Part shown: positions 55,701 to 64,000 of the stretch, in pieces
Layout: each line of letters starts with the position of its first letter
Numbering within the stretch: position 1 is the stretch's first letter
From: Anas platyrhynchos
Taxonomy: Eukaryota; Chordata; Aves; Anseriformes; Anatidae
Length of the DNA: 64,000 bases
NCBI RefSeq assembly: GCF_047663525.1
Contig: NC_092600.1
Coordinates: 1,670,001-1,734,000 of the forward strand
Reading direction: 5' to 3'
The notes under the pieces: model-generated
What the model saw: the letters and a program-made list of their open reading frames with translations, nothing else
Told to the model about the DNA's origin: nothing
The model's database searches: none
Program-made: the position numbers and the translations under genes

Positions 55701-57438
55701 TCCTGGGGAGGAGCAAGAGGTCACCTGAAGCTGGGGTGGAGAAGGGCCACGAGAGCTGGGCCGTGGAGCTGCTGGTGGGCTTCAAACCCACAGCATCTCC
55801 TTGGTGCTGTGTGTGGCTGCAGTGGGGCACCTGCGCCGAACCTCCAAAAAGCCTTCTGCCTCTGGAGGAGTCCTTCAGTTACTGGGGGGGAAGAAAAAGG
55901 TAGTGGTGGTGTGTGACAAGCATATGAAGCGGGCTGTGGCGGTGAAGAAGCAGGAGCGTTGGGGCTAACCTGTGGGAAAAGTTGACATCTGTTTTCTCTT
56001 TTTTATGTGCTTACAGTCACAGATGAAGATGAAGATGAAATGAAAGCGAATATTTTTAAGGTAAAAACAGCCCTTCTGTTCAGAATAAAATTGGCCAAAG
56101 CTGCTGTGTGCACTAAGATAGGAAGGGAAGTAGCTGTCTGAGCCCTTGATAGTCCTACACGAGCTGAACCTACACTTCCTGTAATACAAAACCCTAATTA
56201 AATGAAGAGGCCTGAGAAATGAAATGTAAAAAGAATGTGATTTTGCAAACATGAACTGGAGATGACACATACATGGAGGTATTACTTTTATTGTGAGAGT
56301 CAGGGGAAGCTACTGAGTACTGCTAGAAGGAAAGGTTGCTCTGTTAGAGTCTGCCTCGGCTTCGATTTCTCTAGCAAGGCTTTTTTTTTATTTTTTATTT
56401 TGCCCTTCCCTCCGTCTCTCATGTGTGTGGCTTTTAATCTGTGCTTCCAGACATGGCACGCTCGTCCCACTGATAAGGGGATGTTTTGTTTTTTTTTCAA
56501 GGAAGGTGCTCCTGCTCTCCCTGTTTTGCGTTAACCTAATTTTAATGGGGAATTTTATATAATTTCTCATGGTCTAAGTGAAACCTTTCCTTTGCTCTAT
56601 TCACCATCACGAATTTTAATAGGCAGTAGGGAATTTACATCTTGCATATGAGAGCCTGTACTTCTTTTTTTTGTAATTTTCCCCTGTCCCTGTAAATTTC
56701 AGGCTTTTTTACCATCCCCTTACTCTCTTTCAGCTGCTTGAACCGGGGCAGGACTGGCACACGACCAGCGTCGGGGGGAAAGGCTTCCTCACCAACGAGC
56801 CGGGCACGCAGACCATGTGCAGCACATACAGCTACAAGGACCAGGACGGCGAGATCGACACGTCTTCAGGTACAAAACCTTGGTTATTGCTTACAGTCCA
56901 GGGTGGAAGGTGCAGGCGAGGCTTTTCAGGAAAGAAACTAACTGGGCGGGGAGAAAGCAAACAGAGGAATTCACAGGTGTCTGTGTTGAGGTTCCTAAGT
57001 AGCCCTTCAGATGCCTGTAAGGAATTTGTTGGGGTAAAAAGGAAGAGAGGAAAAATGCCTCCAGTAGAAGCTTAACTACAGGTTTACCTTAAGGTTACGT
57101 ATGTGTGTAGTATGCCAGGTCTTGGGAACTCCTAGCGTTATAGCAAGGGTTTCCACTAGCAGTAGCTTACATGGGAGAGTTTAATTAGAAAGTATTTGGA
57201 GTATTTCTAGCAAAATTTGAACCTAGGGTATTTGCTCACCTCCGAGGAATGTTTCATTTCTGGGTGTGTTGGTACGCAGGGGCTCTGGTGCTCCCGCTGC
57301 CCGGGTTCGGTTCTCACCCTGGGTTCTCGCCCTTATCCAGGGGAGATGGATTTCCACGCGTTTGACCAGAAGAGCAGCCTGGAATTCTCTTGGCTGGACA
57401 CAGTGAGACCCCTGCAAACCATCTCCTGTGGCTTGTAA
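52800..57438 (+). CDS. IRF1: Interferon regulatory factor 1 (9 coding exons)
   Basis: Nuclear transcription factor that binds ISRE sites and activates interferon, MHC class I and Th1-associated genes. Coding exons: 52800-52886, 53775-53874, 54061-54237, 54531-54580, 54705-54840, 55031-55156, 56017-56060, 56734-56869, 57341-57438. They sum to 954 nt, 317 residues. As I recall them, the 100, 177 and 50 nt exons equal their human counterparts. The exon with the ATG begins at 52795, preceded by a CTGCCACAG acceptor and a Kozak CCACCATGC. The DNA-binding domain (about 1-113) has Trp11, 26, 38, 58 and 77 and the recognition-helix residues Arg82, Cys83 and Asn86. A basic Lys/Arg/Ser nuclear-localisation stretch follows (about 120-138), then an acidic DEDEDE segment and a diverged C-terminal activation region ending ISCGL. 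The N-terminus is almost identical to human and the C-terminal half much less so, as usual for the family. Complete, with no breaks. Confidence 0.97.
55609..55631. repeat. A tract in IRF1 intron
   Basis: About 23 consecutive A in the intron between exons 55031-55156 and 56017-56060, without an attached retroelement body. Confidence 0.85.
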
Positions 57439-57903
57439 ACCCCCGGCTCCCGCAGGCTGTGGACTGCTTTCGTGTAGAGACTCCAACCCTGAAGAGAATG
57501 GTAGAAGTCCTTTGTTACTGACTGGAAGAAGACAGTAGCTGTTATATTCCGTTTTAACTCGTAGGCCTGAAAAAGTTAGCAAGAAAAACTCCATCACAAG
57601 CAGAGGAATCCCATCCCGGTGGCGGGACCGCTGTGCCCGAGGCAAACAGCTCCCGGGGACCGGGGGCCACCGCCGTCCCCCCGCGCCGGCGGCGAGCACT
57701 TTACCCACGGAGTGCTTAGGAGAGACAGTGCGGAGGAGTCTGGTTTGGTTGCTGCTCACTTGTGCAACACTGGTGACATTATCAGCTTAATGACTGTCAT
57801 TACACGTAGAAAAAAATTGCACTAATTGGCCTTCTCTTCCTTGATTTACTCCAGCATGTAGTTTTGTCTTCAGATCTTTCAACTCGTGTACATAACTTAG
57901 ACC

Positions 57904-57909
57904 AATAAA
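57904..57909 (+). terminator. IRF1: IRF1 proximal poly(A) signal
   Basis: AATAAA 466 bases after the stop codon. It could yield a shorter transcript. Confidence 0.5.
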
Positions 57910-58308
57910 ATGTGAAAATTCAGTTTAGGCTTCGCTTCCATATAGTACACTTATCCAGGCCCACTCATAGGACGTTATCTGCTCGTAGGCATGCCGGATC
58001 CACTTCCACGTAATAGTTGAAGAGCGGCTGCATGATCCGATTTTTGCACTGGTAGGGGCAGACCCTGTTATTTATACGCTGCCCTTCAGAGCTGTGTTCT
58101 AGTGCTCCTCATGCTGGTAGGAACCCCACAGTACTGTATGCAGCTAGCTGCCACAGCCTGCGTGCCCTGAGCGAGGGTGTGCAGAGGAGTGCAGGGTGGA
58201 GGAGGTTCTAGTTCATACTTAATACGTAGGAATCAAATCACTAAGCTGTAATAGACTATTTTTCTTGTACATTTTATTTTTGTATATAAAATGTTGTATA
58301 TTTGTTTT

Positions 58309-58314
58309 AATAAA
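58309..58314 (+). terminator. IRF1: IRF1 distal poly(A) signal
   Basis: AATAAA in an AT-rich stretch about 870 bases after the stop. It is followed after about 20 bases by a plausible cleavage site and a T/G-rich downstream element (GCTTGCTTTTCC). This gives a 3' UTR of roughly 0.9 kb and is probably the main 3' end. Confidence 0.7.
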
Positions 58315-58333
58315 AGTGTTTTATATATGACAC

Positions 58334-60460
58334 GCTTGCTTTTCCTCGTTGGAGAGTTGGGAGGGAATGAATTCCAGATTCCTTGAAAACACCCGAGCAG
58401 CTGTGCTGCTGACAGCCAGCGAGAGGGGTTATTCCGTGTGAGTCACGAAAGCCCAGGGAATTTAAAACGGGCTGAGTCATTTCCCCTCCTGTCCCAGGGC
58501 AGCTGATGGGAGGAGTCCTGCTCATCCCAGGCCCCGTGCACGTGTGGGGCAGCTGGCCCACACCTGCCACCGTTAGCTCCAGAATTTAGCAGGCCGTGTG
58601 CTGTCTCTGATGGAGGCTATCCAAAAACACGCTGTGTGCCAAGCCTGCTGTGGGTCTCGCTGCTGGCAGCGCTGCGGGCTTCTGTGCTGAGAGCAGTGGC
58701 AGTGAAACGAGCTGCAGAAGTTCGGTTTGCCCCCAGAAAAAGCACAGGCAGCGGTTGAAAGGCAAGGGGAAAGCAAGTTTCCTTTTCCATTGTGTGCGCT
58801 CTTCCTCAGCCGTGCTTCGTGGCCCAAAATGCTTGGTGTTACCGCACCGCCTCAGGTGGCTGCTGCAAAGCCCGTCCAGCTGCAGACACTGGCATCGGGT
58901 GCTGCGTGGAAACCCCCTCCCTGAACAATGCAAATTCATTCCTCAGCTGAGCTGTCAGCCTCTGAGATCATGTCGGTGGTTGCTGAGGGGCTCCTCAACA
59001 TCCCCGGCCACCACCCTGGCTACAGAGCAGCCCTCATCCCCTGCGCATTTGGGACATCTGGCCTGGAAAAGGGCTGCTCTGCTTGTCTTTGGAATAAGCT
59101 GTACTGACTCTAGTTCCCGCTGAAGCTCTCCACCAGCAGCCTTTTGCCACACAGCTTCAAACACACACATGCAAAACAAAAACCTTCTGGCACGTGCCCA
59201 GGAGAAGCGATGGCCAGGCGCGTTACGTTCCCAGCTAGCTCACCCAGCCTGGGAAGCGCATACCTCACAACTCCTTGCCTTGAATCCATTTAGATCTTTT
59301 AGAATTGTGCAACAGTGACCTTTGGGGATAATTTTGTTCACAGAGACAGCAAATGTGAGGTCGGACAGAGGATATCAGCCTGGCCCAGGCTGCAGGAACC
59401 AAGCAGACACCTCCTACAACCTCGGCACAGGCTCTGCTGCAGCTCCAAGTGCCCGGCACAGACAGGCGGCTGTGGGGCTTGCAGGGGGAAGTTCATGCTG
59501 GACTCTTTGCTCAGACCCAGCACCCCTGGGCTGGTGGGGCAGGATGGCCTGGGACAGCCCCTGTGGACCAGCCTCATGCCAGGCTGATGGCAGGCACAGC
59601 TCCTGCCACCTCATGCCCAGGGAGCGATGCAATTTCTACGCTCATCAGTGCAACGAGAGGAAACGGGGCTGGCTCAGGAACCTCTGCAGCTTTGTTTCCC
59701 CGCTGGGGAGGGAGAAGGGAAACTTTCTATGATGCAAAGAGTACCCAAAATAACAGAGATTAATTTGCCCATTCATGCGTTACAGGATTGTCACGGTGAT
59801 GCTCAGATACAGGAGCGCAGCACCCGCGCCGGCACAGATTAAAGGGCTGACCAAGATTTGAGGACTGAAGTAACAGCAGCCGGTGCCTCACAGCCCGGAG
59901 CCGCGGGCACGTGAAGCGTCTCGTTATCGGGATGCAGGAGGTGCTTCCTCGGTCATCTGCCAAGCTGGCCACACACGCGGTGTTTTGCCAAGGCAAAGTG
60001 TTTTTGGCTTGGTGGAGCCCCATGACTGGGCGGAATTTATCAGTCCGGGCCCTTCACTGGGTGAAGGGCTGCCAAGATCGACGCTGCTTGTTTGTTTTGC
60101 TTGTTGTTGATGATGTTTTGAACTTTTGGGGAGGGGAAAATCCCAACTGAGTCATGCTCTCGAGGGCAGGAGCACTGTAAGCTGGTGAGACCCAGCTCCT
60201 CTCTCATCACCAGGGCACCGGGGTTTGCAGAAGTGACATTTCTTCTCCCAGTGCAAACCAGGGACAGTTTCGGCTGCTTTTACCCAGAGGAACATCATGA
60301 GCTCCTTAAGGTAATTCTCCTGCCTAAAGCATTCAATTAAAATTGTTTTAAGCCCTTGACAGGTGTTTTTTTTTCAACTTGCCTATCCTAAATGAGCTTT
60401 TCAGTAATCTCCGACTGGTTATCCTATGTTGGAATAAGGGCTGGTTTTCACCCTTCAGAC
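58334..60460. other. IRF1 downstream intergenic region
   Basis: No gene recognised. Open frames up to 157 codons appear on both strands without domains or splice-site support. In human the SLC22A5 side of IRF1 also hosts a non-coding transcript; nothing here lets me place an equivalent. Confidence 0.5.
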
Positions 60461-60727
60461 AATCATAAATTTGGGCTGGAAAGGACCTTAAAGCCCATCT
60501 AATTCCACCCCCTGCCATGGGCAGGGACCCCTCCCACCAGCCCAGGCTGCTCCGGGTCCCATCCAGCCTGGCCTTGGGCACCTCCAGGGATGGGGCAGCC
60601 ACAGCGTCCATGGGCAGCCCGTGCCCATGCCTCATCACCCTCATAGATAAGAATTTCTACCTTATATCTAATCTAAATCTACCCTCTGTTCTTTTAAAGC
60701 CATTACTCCTTTCCCTATCACTACATT
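60461..60727 (-). mobile_element. CR1 LINE 3' fragment, about 270 bp
   Basis: The plus strand reads as the reverse complement of a CR1 3' end: AATCATAAATTTGGGCTGGA, GGACCTTAAAGCCCATCTAA, CTCCCACCAGCCCAGGCTGC, CCATCCAGCCTGGCCTTGGG and, further in, TTTCTACCTTATATCTAATC. The copy is well preserved and 5'-truncated, typical of avian CR1 insertions. The short frames over it derive from the repeat. Confidence 0.92.
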
Positions 60728-63700
60728 CATTTTAATACGCACACAGCTACATCCAGATGGGAATTAATCCACATAGCAGGAGAGCAGCTTGCTGCAGAAA
60801 GCTCGCTTCATGCCAAACGTAGACAAAACAATTAAATGCAATATAGTTTTTCATGGCTTGGAGGACAAGTGGCTCTTTCTTGTGCTATGCACCTTGTGGG
60901 ACAGTGAGAAGGAAGTACAGACAGTACCACTGTTTTGAAAATAAGATCACCTCTCTGTGCTGATAACAAAAGGAATCATCGTACAATCAGTGGGCATTTG
61001 AGAGATGAGCAGAGCCAACGCTTCCAGGCGGGCAGCCTTGCCAGTCACTTGTACCATGCTTAAACCAGCATTACCTGAAGCTTACATGAAGATGTTGAAG
61101 CCAGTTTTACAATAAAAACAAAACTCCTCTTAATTGTAGAGCTTTAGGATGTCAAAAAGAACAAACCAACTGAAAATAACACGACAGTCGCAGAAACAGT
61201 CCCATGGGCTGACACTGGGGAAGCCCTACACAAACTTTCCTGCTGCAGCATCCTGCAGCCAGGCAGCAGAACACCTTCACTACTGCCAACAGAGCTCCCG
61301 TGCTGCAGAGCCAAAGGTTTTATACACCTCTTCATTGTCACCTTTATTTTTTTTTTCCTAGTAAAAGCCCTTGACCCGCAAATAAAGGGCTGCTGCTTTT
61401 TCCTGATCTTTGTCCAACCCAATTGTTAACACAGCCCTTCCACAACCAGGGCGCACACCTTCCTCCTCTGCTCAGCACTTTGCTCAGCACCCCCGGGGAG
61501 GTGCGGGGCTGTGCCCAGGAGCCTGCTTGTGGTTACCCGGCACGGCGGCACCGTGCGTGAGCTTTGCCCAAGAGGCAGCAGAGCCTGCAATTACTGCCCC
61601 AGTTTTATTTGCTGAGCTGATTGAATCCTGATAATTGGACACATTTCCAGTTAACCACGTGATTTATGATATCACACCTACAAAGGATGGCTGTACTTCA
61701 GACCAAAGGTATGAATTTATTACTGCAGAAAGTAAGGTATTTGTTAATACTGCAAAGGCAAACTACTGCCGATTGGCAACCGAGTGTATCAGCCTGGAAA
61801 CATTATTCCTCTGCTGCCGTGCTGGATCCTTCTCCTCTCCGGTTCTCCAGGGCTCTGCTTCCCCCTGTGCCTGTTCACACAGCACGAGGTCCTGCCTGCC
61901 TTCAGGACACGAGTGCTGAGCAGTCGTAACCAAACATCTCCTGCCTGCCACCAAAATAAGCCCTCTCCTGGCATGCAGGATCTCAGGGGTGCTGAGGGGA
62001 TGTCAGAGGGGCAGCACGAGGCAGGGCGATGGGCAGAGCCAAGGGCTCAGGCACAGGCCATGGGGAAGAGGAGCCTGTCCCAAACCATGCCAGGGAAGGG
62101 CTGGCTTCTCCCAGTGCCTTAGGTGAAGCATTGCCTTATGAAAGGTCAGTAATGAAGCGTGGAGAGGAGGAAATCTTCCCTAGAAAGGGAGGAGAGTGCA
62201 CCTGACAACCTGAGCCCTCGTCCTGCACCCAGCTGAGCCCTGGGGTTTTCTCAGTGCTCCAAGCACGGAGTTTGCTCCTGTTGCTGGCAGGTGCATTAGC
62301 TCCCTGCCCGCGTATCAGCAGATGTCAGGCCGCAGCATTGCGGATTCAGGGCAGGACAATTATTGCATGCTCATTCCACTAATTGCCCTGCTGACACAGG
62401 TAGAAAGCAGTGCCACGTCATGGAAAGAGGCAGGAGCAGCCGGCAGGACCTGTGGCCACGGGGATGCAGGCGGCGAGGCCGGGGAGCAGCAAGGGGCAGG
62501 CGGCCGCTCTCCTCCACCTGCCCTCTGCATCCACCGTGCCGGGACTGGGGTACTCTAAGCCTCCCGGGCCTGCTGCTGCACGAGCCAGGCAGTTCTCCCT
62601 CCTGGTGTGGTTAAATGAAGCCAGGATCAAGCCAGCAAATAGTGCACGGTGTGGGTGGGACGGGCATTGGGCTACGGTTGTCAGGAGATTCCCAGGAATA
62701 GAGGGAAACCCTGCAGAAAGCAAACAAACCAGGACACAGCCGTCCCCTCCTGGGGCTGCTGGAGCTTTGGTCTCGGTGGCTGCAGCAAAGCGAGTGCCAA
62801 GGCTGGGGCTGGGGGATGAGATGGCCTCACAAAGCAGCACCCAAGGGCTCTGCTGGTGCTCACACAGAGCGGTGCTCAGCTTGGGCAGGATGGCAGATAG
62901 CTAACAGCCTGCTTCAGCGTGGGAAGTTTCACGCCTCAGACACTGCTGGTGGTAGTTTGTTGCACTTCAAAGGCCACGGCACTGCGTGGCTGCCATGAGG
63001 CCACGACACCAAGCGCTGTGGCAAGCTGAAGTGTGCCATCGGCTGCTGGGGACCTGCCAGGGGAATTCAGCCTGGCAAGTCTCACACGACTCTGCCTCCT
63101 TGTTCACTGGAAAAAGGGATTACTGTGTTTTGTCTGTTCAGGAATGAAAAGGCAGATGGAGCAATGGTTAAAAGTACAAAAGAAAGGGAGTGGTTTGGCA
63201 GCAGGTTTCCCTGTGAGGAGCAGAACGGTAACTGATGGAGGGAGGCTCTGCTCTTTTCACATCACGGGGTGGTTTAGCAGGGATAACACGGGGCAATGAA
63301 GCATAGAAGACAGCATAAGGATGCTGGCCCTGATTCAGAATGAATCCAGCACAAGCATTACATGCATTAGCTATATGCAAGCTGTGCTATTAGGTAACAA
63401 GACCCAGGCTAACCACAGGTATAAACACAGAACGTGCCCAGGTTTAGTATCTGCATTGCAAGAATATGTTTCACAGGGTTTGTTCTGTGATTAGCTAAAC
63501 ACTACAAAGGTTTTCCAACAGTCTTCAGGCAGAGGAAATTAACTGAGAAGCCAAGTCCAGGCAAGTACACTTTTGTTTTCTCCAACTTTCTTGCTGAAGA
63601 AAGCAGGGAGCAGCGTGTGCACTGGCCTCACGCACCAATTGTCCGTCTACTGATCATCATCTGCATCCGTCAAGCTCACACCTCAAGCTCTTGAGACACA

Positions 63701-64000
63701 GCAAAAGCCCTGCAGATGCTGCCTACAAAGCACTACCCGAGGCACAAGGGCTGCAGGAGTTTCCCCAGACCTGCCGTGGCACTACCAGCTCCCAGTGGTG
63801 GTGCAGAACACCCCGAGCTGAGCCCCTCGTCTCTGTCCTTGCTGAGCAGCTCAGCAGGAGATAGGCTCCAGCTCACTTTCCTCCAGTACTGTACTTGTGA
63901 TAAACAAGTAGCAATTTCTTTTTATCTAATTAGCATTTTGAGAGAAGCAACTCATTCGGGTATTTTGATTACTTGGGACACACCTTTAACGTATCAGGGG
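60728..64000. other. Right-hand intergenic flank
   Basis: Unique, moderately GC-rich non-coding sequence. No exon, RNA gene or mobile element was recognised. Open frames up to 164 codons at 62.4-62.9 kb overlap each other on both strands and show no family features. Confidence 0.45.

Overview
This is vertebrate nuclear DNA, almost certainly from a bird. It has split genes with GT-AG introns, CR1 LINE 3' ends with the typical ATTCTATG tail, short introns (RAD50 spans about 20 kb) and CpG-island promoters. The gene content is the RAD50 - IL5 - IRF1 part of the conserved type-2 cytokine (Th2) region. In human the order is IRF1, IL5, RAD50, IL13, IL4. Here it runs left to right as RAD50 (-), a KK34-type IL5-like cytokine gene (+), IL5 (+), IRF1 (+). 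The species cannot be named from the sequence alone.

Layout. Positions 1-2.5 kb are the 3' flank of RAD50, with a GC-rich patch at the very start. RAD50 fills 2.8-22.5 kb on the minus strand. All 25 coding exons could be placed; they sum to 1312 codons plus stop with all junctions in frame. A CpG island at 22.8-23.45 kb is its likely promoter. From 23.5 to 29.6 kb there is no recognised gene, only a probable degraded CR1-like LINE. The KK34-like gene (29.76-32.03 kb) and IL5 (38.27-40.87 kb) are each intact four-exon genes. Both have phase-0 introns and the diagnostic 33-nt exon 2, so they look like tandem paralogues. At 43.7-44.3 kb lies a degenerate T/G-rich repeat, immediately followed by an orphan CpG island (44.3-45.2 kb) carrying a perfect GAS and a perfect ISRE 23 bp apart. 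IRF1 (promoter at about 51.7-51.85 kb, coding 52.8-57.4 kb, 3' end at about 58.33 kb) is complete at 317 codons, and its promoter keeps the GAS, CCAAT and NF-kB elements. From 58.3 kb to the end there is only a CR1 copy and no recognised gene; in human synteny the next gene would be SLC22A5.

How the parts relate. RAD50 is a housekeeping DNA-repair ATPase whose neighbourhood, in mammals, carries Th2 locus control elements. KK34 and IL5 are secreted short-chain four-helix cytokines with TATA-type inducible promoters; KK34 also has clear AU-rich mRNA-instability signals. IRF1 is the interferon-induced transcription factor that favours Th1 responses. The GAS/ISRE island between IL5 and IRF1 is the least expected element. 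It could be an interferon-responsive enhancer or the promoter of an unannotated transcript in this cluster.

All calls were made by eye from the sequence and from knowledge of the families. Exon boundaries are inferred from splice sites, reading frame and family conservation, and no database was searched.
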